A stretch of 64,000 bases of DNA from Nageia nagi (lineage: Eukaryota; Pinophyta): the NCBI GenBank assembly GCA_050084985.1, contig JBITNC010000001.1:68572001-68636000 (forward strand). Reading direction: 5' to 3'. The position numbers and the translations under genes were made by a program. Below the pieces are notes generated by a model. It was not told where the DNA came from. It did no database searches and was given only the letters and a program-made list of their open reading frames with translations. This document shows, in pieces, positions 46,391 through 57,190 of this stretch; positions within the stretch are counted from its first letter, which is position 1; each line of letters begins with the position of its first letter.

Positions 46391-47350
46391 GCGCATGCCT
46401 TCAGAAGATAAAATCTTGTCTTTTTGGGATGTGCGCATGAGCCTAGGAGTTGTCCAATCCTAAATACAGTCTAAGAAAGGCAAACTGGGCTACTTTGAGG
46501 TCTAGCGCATTGCTCCAGAAGACAAAATCATGTTTTTTCCGGAGCATGCGTAGGGTTAAGGAGCAGCTTGGATCGATACGGAGCACGAAAAAGACAAGTT
46601 AAAGACACTCCAAGGCTGGTGCATAGTTTCAAAAGACAAAATCTTGTCTTTTTGAACCATGTGCTCAAGTTGGCAGGCCGCACAGGATAAGTTTGAGGAT
46701 GAGAAAGTGAACTTCAAGCACCCAGGAGGCTGGTCATGCCTCAAAAGGACAAAATCTTGACTTTTAGGGGCATGCATTCAAGCCTAAGAGGCATCCAGTT
46801 TGTTCGAAACATGAAATTTGGCTAAGACATGGAGCCTCGAAGCCCAAAACCAGCTCCAATAGGACCAGAAGGGTTGGTGCATGATTTTAAAAGATAAGAT
46901 CTTGACTTTTTGAACCATGCGCCAAACTCAGGGAGGCTTCAGGATGAGCAAATCACGAAAATCTGGCAAAGTCTTGAGAGTAGGAACCCAAAATTTAGCA
47001 AACTGGGCATTTGCAACCCAATGCATGCCTCAAAAAGACAAAATTGTCTTTTTGGAGCATGTGGTTAAACTGGAAGAGTTGGAAGGTTGAGGGCACGATT
47101 CGAAAAGACAAAATCTTGTCTTTTGAACCATGCACCAAGCTTTGGGGTGTTAGGGTCGAGCACAATGATCAAATTTGACAAGCTTGGGCACTAGAAGGAG
47201 CAAAATCAAATAAGTTCAGGTATCAGTATGAGCTTCAAGGTCAAAACGAACAAGCAAGGGAGCCATAAACACCAACAAATAGAGAGCATGCATCCCTAGG
47301 GTTGGCGCATGCCCTAGAAAGACAAAATCTGGTCTTTTCTGGGCATGTGC
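46391..47350. repeat. Array of eight diverged palindromic hairpins (about 46 nt each)
   Basis: Positions are 46391-46436, 46505-46550, 46621-46664, 46735-46776, 46876-46923, 47023-47062, 47091-47136 and 47304-47350. The shared core is AAGACAA, a short loop (AATC), then TTGTCTT. Outside it the arms extend to GCATG/CATGC ends. Between core and ends three pairing variants occur: GCC(C)/(G)GGGC, CTCC/GGAG and GGTTC/GAACC, each matched on both arms apart from single changes. The first four are 114-116 bases apart, the rest 68-213. The intervening sequence is poorly conserved. Confidence 0.8.
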
Positions 47351-47459
47351 TAGGCTTGGAAGTGCTCCAAAAACCCCATGTCCAATTTCCAATGGTCAAA
47401 CATGCAATTTCGAGCGAGCATGTGCCCCGAAGTCGGCTAGCCTAGAAAGTCTCACAGAT

Positions 47460-49190
47460 CTCAGACATTGCATCACAAGGTCCCTGGATGTTCCAGTAAT
47501 GAACGTATGCTTTCAGATTGTCCTCACCAATTACTAGGAGTGCTTCAAAGTCAAGCGTTGTAGAAGCAAGGAAGATGGACGAATTCTTGAGTACCAAAGG
47601 AGCATAGTGGCGTTTTGTTGCCGTTGCAACACTTTATTTTAATTTTATTATTGCAGTTTATTTTAAATGTGGATTTCAAGAACTTATTAAATTTGGTTTA
47701 GCCTTGTGACAGATGAGGATTTGCTCCTACAAGTGCTGGAATAAATCTTGTAACATCATGTGGCGAATTTTCATTGGACCACTTTTATTTTTCTCATAAT
47801 TTGCATTAGGGTTAAGGCAACACTTGGGGTTGCCACAAAAACTATTTTATAGCCTATTTGTGCTCATTTGTAAGGGATGAAACATTTTTGCAAATTGGAC
47901 AACTTACTTAATACTTTCAAGCTTGCAAGTTTTCTCAATTTGTGGATGTGATATATTTCAAGTAATTGAATGGTGAATGCTCTCATTTGGAATTGTAAAT
48001 GTGAATGGATGTTACTATCTTGTGCTGTTTTGAGTACTTGGTGCATTTTGTAAATCTTGTTTAGAGGTGCATGGTTGTGTAACAATTCATAGTTTGCATT
48101 ATAGACTTGTACTCTTTGAGATGGCTCCCATATGTCGCTTAGCATAGGAACTTCACTCCTTCATCTAAGCTCTACCCATGTCTCATCACTTATCCTCATC
48201 TCCTTAGCTTCAAGCTCCTTTTGCTAGGTCATTCATGTTGTTGACTAGCAAGGCGGATCCGGAGTGCGTGGAACCCATGACAAGCCCGTGAGAGTGAATT
48301 CTTGAAACCTGTATTAGTCAATGAGACCATTGAACCTTTGTGCTGAACTCACATATCACCGTCTGCCCAACCTTTTCTTTATTTTTCATTTTTTCTTGCG
48401 GCTTTTGTAACCTTACTTTGCTTTTTCTTTTGAGAAACAACTATTTTCTAGATACAGGGACCCTTTGAGTCCTTGATTAAGAAATTCTACTTGAGTTGGA
48501 AACAGTTTTAAACATCTCAATCAGTTTCTTGAATGACCTCTCGCACATCCCATCATAAGACCTTTGAGGTAACTAGTTCTCATAACGGGTAGGTGTCACG
48601 CCCTACCACCCAGGTGTTGGTGTTTTCCATAAGCCTTGCAAGCTAATTTGCTTATCAGCAGGGTAGGAAAGAAAAAGACCCCAACATGTTTGATCAATTT
48701 GCATTCAGTTGACATTTTTTACAGGAATTTTATTGTTGTGTGACATAATGCATATAATAATGCAAATTTAAATGGCACATTGTAAAAGAGCATGCTTTAT
48801 TTTTTTTATGAACACCTGTTTGCATGTTTAAATGCTTGTAAACACAAGTTGAAATTTGTTATAAATTTCATTGGCTCATCAAACACGCATTTTTTACGGA
48901 CATTGAGATGTATTTCTATGAATGTAAAATGGGGGAACATAGTAGAATTTTAGAACAGAAGGATCCATATTTTTCTATATGTGGTCTCAAGCACTTTCTC
49001 TTGACCATACTCCTTGAAAGGAGAATCTCCTCATGCCATTTGATGGAGACAGATAATCCTTTTTTGAATTTTGTGGACATCCTAACAGATGGCATATGTC
49101 CTTTTAATATAAATTTTTCATGCAACACAACAAATTTTTATATTGAAATGTAGGACAAAGAATGATAGCAATGAATGTAAATTTCAATTT
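47460..49190. other. Unassigned region right of the hairpin array
   Basis: There are no ORFs of note and no repeat partner in the window. Blocks such as GGCGGATCCGGAGTGCGTGG at 48251 and the CACCGTCTGCCCAACC stretch at 48358 look like retroelement leader DNA. I cannot name a family. Confidence 0.3.
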
Positions 49191-49199
49191 GGTAAAGTC

Positions 49200-49418
49200 T
49201 TTGGTGTGTTGAAACCAGTGTTTCAAAAATTGGCAAAACAAAAAATCAGACCCAAGCCAAATTTAAAAAATTAGAAAAAATTGTGGCAACCTCAATCTTC
49301 AAATCAGACAAAATGAAAAATTGGGATTTTCAGACAAAAACAAGGTAAAATGAAAAATTGTTAGTTATCAACAAAATTATTTGTGTGGCGTTTTTTGAAA
49401 CATTGGTTCAAACATTAT
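49200..49418. mobile_element. Candidate small inverted-repeat element (MITE-like, about 215 bp)
   Basis: TTGAAACCAGTGTTTCAAAA near 49208 and, inverted, TTTTTTGAAACATTGGTTCA near 49392 form imperfect terminal inverted repeats. Each end is itself nearly palindromic. The interior is A/T-rich with repeated AAATCAGAC and AAAATTG words. I could not identify a target duplication. Confidence 0.45.
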
Positions 49419-49419
49419 T

Positions 49420-50045
49420 GTGAGTTGGCAAAATTTGGGAAGAAGTGATTTCAATATTTCCTTGCAAACTTCATCTAATTTTTCCTCCATTGGTGGTCAT
49501 CTTCCTAACAACATCTTTGAATATCATACAAAAATTCCTTCACTTTTTCTCCCTTCATCTTGAGATTTTCAAATACTCTCATGGCACTTTGTAGCCTCTC
49601 CTTCTTTATTTAGTCATTTGATCCATCACAATAATCTTTGAAAGCATTCCAAGCTTCATTTGCAGTCCTCATGGTTGTTACACGGAAAAATGGGTTTATC
49701 CAAGGTTGAAAGGATGCGATAGAGTATCTCAAATTTCCTTTACTCCTCTTTCTTCTTGGCCTCTTTATCATCCTTAGACAATTTCATTTAATCTTTTCAA
49801 GAAATATAATAATTTTTCATACTTTTCTTTAACCCTTTGGAACTCAATGGAATCTGCATTTCATTGCTCCAATAATTATAGTCTTCACCATTGAACTCAA
49901 GAAGAGGAAGGTTGGAGTTGCCATTTTCTCTTCCACTAAACATCACAAATGATAAGGAACAAACAATCTTCAAACTTAATTTTTTGTTAGAAAAACACAT
50001 TTCTTTCAACCTATGCTCCAATCATCTTTGATACCAATTTTTTTT
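49420..50045 (-). pseudogene. Copia-5 gag start with primer-binding site (50027-50038)
   Basis: On the minus strand TTGGTATCAAAG at 50038-50027 resembles the initiator tRNA-Met site. The gag frame follows: LPLLEFNGEDYNYWSNEMQI, then across stops DDKEAKKK, a LECFQRLL and KEGEATKCHESI stretch matching the W..L...Y.G and L...MR.FE regions, and CKEILKSLLP. This is the gag of a copia element of the Copia-4 type rather than the Copia-2 type. It breaks off near 49420. No 5' LTR could be confirmed. Confidence 0.7.
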
Positions 50046-50137
50046 TCTAACTTGGTTTATACTTATTCATTTTATGAATCGCTTTCAAACAACAATTATA
50101 GATGTGGTAAAAATGACAACATACTAGCAAAACTAAA

Positions 50138-51066
50138 TGAACATGTCTCACATAGAGATTAACACAATGAAATAATAAAAAAAGACTAGATTTTGGCACT
50201 TCAATAGAGTACTGTATTGTACTGAACTCAGTACAAACAATCATGGTACATACATAACAACACTATACATTAAAAATGAATAAGTAAATGTATAATATAT
50301 TAAGTTCTAGGTATGTCCTTTCAATTTCCAATGCCAGTTAGATTCACATAATATTTTTTGTACCACAGATCTCTTAGCTTGCTTAAAATGATAAACTCTC
50401 TATTTTTGGTGCTTGCCTCAAGCGTTATATGGAATATGCTATAGAAAGTTGTCACTAAACCATATAAATCAATCATTCCTCGAGTATTAGTTTTTATTGG
50501 GCCAGTTTCTATCATTTGAGTAATTTTCAACAATCGTTTGGAATGTCAAATTGTGCAATCAAATAAATTTCACAAATATTTGGAATGTTAATTTAAATGT
50601 TGAACATGTCTCACATAGAGATTAACACAATGAAATAATAAAAAAAGACTAGATTTTGGCACTTCAATAGAGTACTGTATTGTACTGAACTCAGTACAAA
50701 CAATCATGGTACATACATAACAACACTGTACATTAAAAATGAATAAGTAAATGTATAATATATTAAGTTCTAGGTATGTCCTTTCAATTTCCAATGCCAG
50801 TTAGATTCACATAATATTTTTTGTACCACAGATCTCTTAGCTTGCTTAAAATGATAAACTCTCTATTTTTGGTGCTTGCCTCAAGCGTTATATGGAATAT
50901 GCTATAGAAAGTTGTCACTGAACCATATAAATCAATCATTCCTCGAGTATTAGTTTTTATTGGGCCAGTTTCTATCATTTGAGTAATTTTCAACAATCGT
51001 TTGGAATGTCAAATTGTGCAATCAAATAAATTTCACAAATATTTGGAATGTTAATTTAAATGTTGA
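50138..51066. repeat. Tandem duplication of a 463-bp unit
   Basis: 50138-50600 is repeated at 50601-51066 with only a few differences (for example CTATACATT against CTGTACATT, and CACTAAACC against CACTGAACC). The near identity marks it as very recent. The 65- to 70-codon minus-strand frames in each unit match nothing I recognise. Confidence 0.95.
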
Positions 51067-51403
51067 ATTTTCATATGGCCTTTTATAAAAGTATTTGAGT
51101 TTCCATATACAGAAGTATTAAATTTAATGTTATGGGACATCTTGAATGTTCGACTAATTGAAATAAAAATAGTTCCCTATCATGGTTAATCTGACCTCCC
51201 TTTTAGTTTTATGGCATTTTATCTTGCTGACAAGAAGCTAGCTAGATCCATTGTCATGTAAAATTTGGCAAGATCTATCGTATTTTATATGGTTAAGGAT
51301 TACTTACATGCAAGATGCATGGAGTTTAATCATTTGATGAAATTTACACATCTGAATTATTGATGTTATTCAAAGTGTACGTATTGGTTGGAGTAGGCCC
51401 AAA

Positions 51404-54400
51404 TAGATGATTATTGTATGAGTAGAAACTAGGAAAGTGTATTTAGCAAACCTGAATAATTCTAAGTGAATCTATTCTAATAATTGCAGAATGTTTACAG
51501 TTAAATTGCATTCTGCCATAAACAAGCACCATAACATCTTCAATTCCCCAAACCTTGGGGAAGGAAAACTATAGTTGAATTTTTCAACATAGAGATTATC
51601 CAAAATGCAGGAATGATACCATTTGGCAAGTACTATAACCTTGTCAACTCCCCAAGCTCAAGAAGGTTGTACATATCATTAAATGGGGTTACCGGAACTT
51701 GGTTGTAATAAGTTGTGGATTATCAGTGTCACCCTTTACTAAGTTTGGGATAGTTTGATGTTTCACAGGAAGAATAGTGGTGGATTTTAAGTACTTCTGA
51801 AAAATAGTAAAAGTAGTGGGCTTTCTCTTTCATGGCTGGTAGGGTTACACTTTTTTAATGTTATTGTACAAATTCCTTCATTTTTTGTAGGCCATTTTCC
51901 CTCGCCTCTCTACTATCTAGCTTCCTAGTTTCAGTCTTCCATGGTAATAAGAAAATTAGGCTACACAAAATTTACGCCAAAGTTATTACATGAGCCAAGT
52001 CTATTTCTTATCATGATGCAATATCACCCTCCTACCGATTCATTATTTTTGTTTCTTTTTAATTTTTAATGTATTTGATCTTAATTTTGTTCAAATACAA
52101 CACAGTTAAAATGTTTTTTTAACTGTTTATACTCGTAATACGCATGTCAAAACTGACAATTAAGTCTTCTAGTAGTAGTGATTATCTAGGCCACTTTAAG
52201 AATTGTGGCCTCTCTAGGTTCCTAGATTTCAGCCTTCCATGGTATTATGAAAATTAGGCTACACATAATTTACGCCAAAGTTATTACAAGAGCCAAGTCT
52301 ATTTCTTATCATGATGTAAATATCACCCTCCAACTCATTCGTTATTTTTTTCTTTTTAATTTTTAGTGTATTTGATCTTAATTTTGTTTAATTACAACAC
52401 AGTTAAAATGTTTTTTTTTAACCGTCTATACCTGTAGTATGCATGTCAGAACTGACAATTAAGTCTTCTAGTTGTAGTGATTACCTAGGCTACATTTTAT
52501 AATGTTTGTTTGGTTGCATACTTATTTTTCAAACCCTGTTGAATCTGAGAGGTATCTGTTGCACTATCTTACCATGGATTGTATTTTAGTGTCTGAATAC
52601 TCTTATCCTGGGTGATAAAAGATGAATACTCTTATACTGGGTGATAAAAGATCACAAAAGATGATAATAATTATTTATGGTTGTATTATGTTTTTCTTTT
52701 TTATGATAGTTCTCCAACCTGTTGACTAAAATTATTCTTTCAAATGTTCAAGGATAAAGAAAAATGAATATGTTTACTAAATATGCATACAAGTATTCTA
52801 CATCATTTCAAATATTCACAGAACTGTTGTAGATAGTAACTATCTCTATCATTAGCACAAATCCCATGGTGAGTAGATAAATTAATGCATTCACATTTGT
52901 ACAGTCTCCCAAGTCTTCATCTGCATTGCTCAAAATAAAAGTTATAAATGCTGAATCAAGAAATGAATGGGCTTTTATGGCCCTTTAAATTAAAAATAGA
53001 AGCAATACCCAGTTCCAACTCTCATGTGGAGAAGATCTTGCACAATCTTTCTTTGATCATGGATATTGAAAAGGAAAGATAAAAATCTATATGTAACAAA
53101 TAAAATGTAAGATAAAATGTGTAAGCTATCTACACATTTGAACACCTAAATATAGTGGAGGATATAATTTTAGTATTTAAGCAATGCATTATTTATTAAT
53201 CATTTTAAATAAAAATATTTAGATCAGAAACGGAACCCATGATACCGAAACTCAGATATCCATAGAAGTAAATTATTTCTTCAAAGATTAGAAACAAAAC
53301 ATTATAATAATTTGGTTTTGTTTGTGCTACAGCCAGATCTGCGATTGAGGAGAAAGAGAATAACAAGTTAAGAATTAAGAATGTCGTATTTACTACCACA
53401 TCTCCACTCAGGGTGGGCAGTGGATCAAGCTATATTATCGGAGGAGGAGCGTCTCGTTGTCATTCGTTTCGGGCATGATTGGGACGATACTTGTATGCAG
53501 GTATATGGTTCGTACTCTTCTTTTGTTTGTATGCAGGTATAATGTTAATACTCTTTTATTCGTATGCAGGTATATTGTTCACATGCTTCTTTTATTTGCT
53601 TGGTTAGGGGGATTCGAACCCTTGAACTTGTCTTGTAGTAATAATAATAATAATAATAATAATGATTTTTTTCGTATCTCAGATGGACGAAGTTCTTTCG
53701 TCAGTTGCGGAGACCATAAAGAATTTTGCAGTGATATATCTTGTGGACATTACAGAAGTGCCCGACTTTAACACCATGTATGAATTATATGATCCCTCTA
53801 CGGTTATGTTCTTTTTCAGGAACAAACATATAATGATAGATCTTGGCACTGGTAACAACAATAAGATTAACTGGGCTCTCAAAGACAAGCAGGAGTTTAT
53901 TGACATCATTGAGACTGTATACAGAGGTGCTAGGAAGGGTAGGGGTTTGGTCATTGCCCCCAAAGACTACTCGACAAAGTACAGATACTAATTCGTTATG
54001 GGATGCAGGGCTTCTTATTTTCATGGGATTTTTCAAGACTTTAGACTCTATTATCGTGTTAGGGGTTTTTCAAGTATTAGACCTATAATGAATGTGTATG
54101 CTCTTTTCTGAAATGAAAAATTTCATTGTGTGGCTGCACTTTGTCATTAGATCTTACAGTGCTTCTGGCAATTGACTGCACATGAGAATCGATTTCATTC
54201 TCTTGTGTCATAGCAAGAAGAGTCCTACCATTGTAAGACATCAGTTGTTCGTTGTTGAAATTTACAAAAATACAAGTCTTGCCATTGTAAGAAACAGTTG
54301 CTGATTATGGAAATTTACAAAAATTCTGAAACAGTTAAATACTGTTGAAGTTAAATGTCTTGTGTGTTGTAATAAGATAAGTAGATCTAACAATGCAAAA

Positions 54401-54665
54401 TAGTCTAATACCTTAAAAAAACACCATACAAAGGATGTAGAATAGTCAATACTTTTTTCTCTTATTACGACTTATAAGACAGGTACATTTTACTTCTATA
54501 TAGTAACTTAGATATTATCTTTGAATTTCAAAATACATAATAAATTTCAACGATGATAAATGGATCCACATGTGAATTATTTTAAGGATAACCAATTCAA
54601 AACACCTGTAAAAAGAGGTGAATATCATTTATTTAGTTAAGAATTACAAATACAATTCGTTTAAG
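51404..54665. repeat. Direct segmental repeat, right arm (DIM1/YLS8 copy 2)
   Basis: It matches 1-3289 in the same orientation with scattered substitutions. The upstream limit of homology cannot be tested because the window starts at the matching point. The homology ends at TTCGTTTAAG. It holds the same 299-bp tandem pair (51890-52488), 29-bp repeat, gene, intron repeats and (TAA)n tract. Confidence 0.95.
53381..53991 (+). CDS. YLS8: DIM1/YLS8-type U5 snRNP protein, copy 2 (exons 53381-53500 and 53683-53991)
   Basis: The structure is the same as copy 1: 40 codons, a 182-bp GT-AG intron, and 102 codons plus stop. The 142-residue product is identical to that of copy 1. I see two differences in the coding sequence, both silent (GCT/GCA Ala in the NFAVIYL block and CCT/CCC Pro in TEVPDF). 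The acceptor reads ATCTCAG instead of AACTCAG. The second intronic donor copy is GTATAATG instead of GTATATTG. Lack of amino-acid change suggests selection or a very recent copy; both copies look able to be expressed. Confidence 0.96.
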
Positions 54666-55422
54666 TTTTTATAATATTAAAATTAAATAGAGCTGTTAAG
54701 AATTCCATTGTAGATGTAAAATTAAGTGAGGTGGTTTAGCTCTGATCTATAAAGTTATTTAGAATAATACGTTTGTAATGATGTATGTATTAATGAAATA
54801 TTTAAAATGTTTTTGGGATGTTCTGAAATAAATATTTTAGATATATGAGCCTGTGTGCCTGTAGCATTTGAAGTGATGTAATTTTTAACGATGTTTTATT
54901 ATTTATATATAAAAATTATATAATTTAGTATTTTATAAAAGATAGTATTTTTTATAGTTGAATAATAATAATAATAAAATAAATATACATCAATTAAATG
55001 ATTAAATATTTTAATATAAGAAAAATTAATCAATAATGATTTATGAATTGAATATTATGTTTGCTACAAATAATTGTCATTGTTTCAATATATCTAATGA
55101 GTTTTAAGTGCTTGTTTTTAATTTGAATTGGTTATTTTGAAAATTAGTGTAATTTTCAAATAGCTATCCTATCTATTAAAAAAATTGTGATCTTAACATT
55201 GAGAAGTAATTTACACAAAATAATAAGATAAATCATGCTTAAAACATTTTGAGATAAAACAATTTACAAGTTTTGTAATTTAAATAAAAGATGATTTTTT
55301 TGTATATATATATGTTCATTCTATAAAGCTATTAAATAAATTTCTGATGATAATTGTAATTACAATTTGATCTATGAATTCTTAAATAAAAAAAATTAAA
55401 ATAAGTTTGAGGTGAAAAGAGA
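54666..55422. other. AT-rich unassigned DNA right of the second DIM1 arm
   Basis: Only poly-A/T runs and short TA or AATA repeats were seen. It may be the original flank of the gene, since it is not related to Copia-1. Confidence 0.4.
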
Positions 55423-55933
55423 TGAATCTTTGTACACTCAAGATCAAGTGTGAAGAGGTCTTTGCAATCTTCAACTCAAGAAAATACAATCACCTACATA
55501 AAGAAAGAAACAAGGATGTATAGTGGTTCTTCTCAACTAGAGAGTACTCCACTCTAATCTAGTTCTCAATACTTGTCAACTTCACACTTTTACAATGCAA
55601 TACTAGCATTCTCTCCTAGTTTTCTATACACTAATAGCAAAAGCATTACAATCTTTTCAACTAGAGTGAAGAATGTTTGAGGAGAGTTTTCAATTTATAA
55701 AGAAAAGTTTCACTTTAGTTCACCCTTTTACCTAAGAGGAATGCCATTATCCAAGGGATAAACATATTCACATGTGGGATGAGTATATTACACATTTCAA
55801 TATTTAATAAAGATTTACATAAAGATTAAGTATCTAATAGATTAAATAGATATTTACATAAAGAGAAGAGATATTGTTCTTTAGATACCTTCTAAAGAAT
55901 AATTTGTATAATAGTGCATTATTTATTTTAACA
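55423..55933 (-). mobile_element. Copia-7 3' LTR
   Basis: On the minus strand it begins TGTTAAAATAAATAATGC after the purine tract AAGGGGGAG (55942-55934). It carries an AAGGTATCTAAAG block and a TTTATAAATTGAAAAC TATA-like region (about 55693-55708). It ends ACAAAGATTCA. The layout is like the LTRs of Copia-1 and Copia-2, but the sequence is diverged. Confidence 0.75.
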
Positions 55934-56620
55934 CTCCCCCTTAATGCAATATTGGGGTAGAGAGAAGAAAAGATAGAGAATGTAAGAGATTTCTCCTCCA
56001 TAAGAAATACAATTGAAGATGAGAGCTTGACATATTGAGAAAAAATAAGATTTAGATAAGGTTTAACTACATAATCATTTGAACAAATGGTTTACAATAC
56101 AATCAACCATACATGGTTTCAATATACAAGTAGTAGTTCTTCAACAACATGTTGACATGACGAGTCTTCATGAGCCTGCATACGTGAAGTAACTTGCAAT
56201 ATTTTGAAGAGACCTACAAGCTACAAATGACTCATAAATAAAATCAATAAGATGCATCATATATTCATATCAACAAGATAAGTAATGTCATCAATAAATT
56301 GATCAAATGTTGCATTATAAGTCATCACAAAGACGCCAAACAAATCTACAGTCACCTTCTATATAAATAAATATGTGTTGACCATCATAAAAAATAACAA
56401 CATATAATAACATGCACATACTAGTTCCTTACATATGGATAACTAAATAGTACCCACAATAGTTCATCATATGCTCTAAAGTGTACAAACAAGTTCATCA
56501 CATATGGAGAACTAAGTATAAAAAAGTACACACAAAGGTAAAGTGCACACACAAGTTCCTCACACATGAAGAACTAACTATAGCAGTGCACACACAATGG
56601 TCAACAAATCAACAAAGTTT
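55934..56620 (-). other. Copia-7 3' untranslated region with hairpins
   Basis: It aligns on the minus strand with 19850-20114 of Copia-2 near the purine tract (GGAGAA, a CAAGCTC block and TGCAGG words). It contains hairpins at 56423-56444, 56492-56513 and 56554-56575 with arms AGTT/AACT, AGTTC/GAACT and AGTTC/GAACT. These are the counterparts of the Copia-2 hairpin array. Confidence 0.7.
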
Positions 56621-57190
56621 AAGTTAGATGGACAATACTTAAGTTGCAAAGAGCCATCTTGAACTTTCTCCTTGATAAAATATACATACTTTGTATTTTG
56701 ATGGTAAATAAGGTTCTTGGCTAAAACAATAAGTGATTGATTATATGAAGAAATTTAAGTAGAAACTAACTATTCAAATCCAATTTCTTTTAGAATATTC
56801 TTGAACCAAATAACATCTTGAGCCATAACTATCATATCTCTATATTTTGCCTCTATAATAGATAGAGTTACAGTAGGTTACTTCTTAGAAGATCAAGAGA
56901 TAGCATCTGCATCAATGTTGAATACATAAGCTGGAGTAAATTTTTTGTCATCTCTCTCCACCATAGTTAGAATCTAATAACCTTGAAAGAACAAAGGAAG
57001 GTAGCTTAATGTATTAAGGACAAGATCTTTAATGTTTATAATATACCTCAAGATCTTGTTAATCGTAGAAAGATACTCAATATAAGGTTTTTGCATAAGC
57101 CTTACCATAAAATTAATTGTATAAGCAATATCTGACCTGAAGATAGTCAAATAGTGTAATGCTACTATCTTTTCCCGACTTCACAAAATC
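56621..57190 (-). pseudogene. Copia-7 RNase H remnant
   Basis: Minus-strand pieces: LFDYLQVRYCLYN, a region matching YVAGTKDL near 57050, SRLLDSNYGGER (about 56975-56940), and KNLIYHQNTKYVYFIKEKVQ (56715-56655). The last matches the Copia-2 NPVFHQRTKHVEIQAHFIRE block. There are many stops. The element is cut off near 57190, so RT and upstream parts are absent. Confidence 0.75.

Noticed and set aside
41305-47350. CRISPR-like array
   Set aside because: Units are 879 bp or diverged palindromes with irregular spacing, the genome is eukaryotic, and no cas genes are present.
48908-49153. 81-codon plus-strand frame
   Set aside because: It is isolated, AT-rich, has no recognised motif and lies in unassigned repeat-like DNA.
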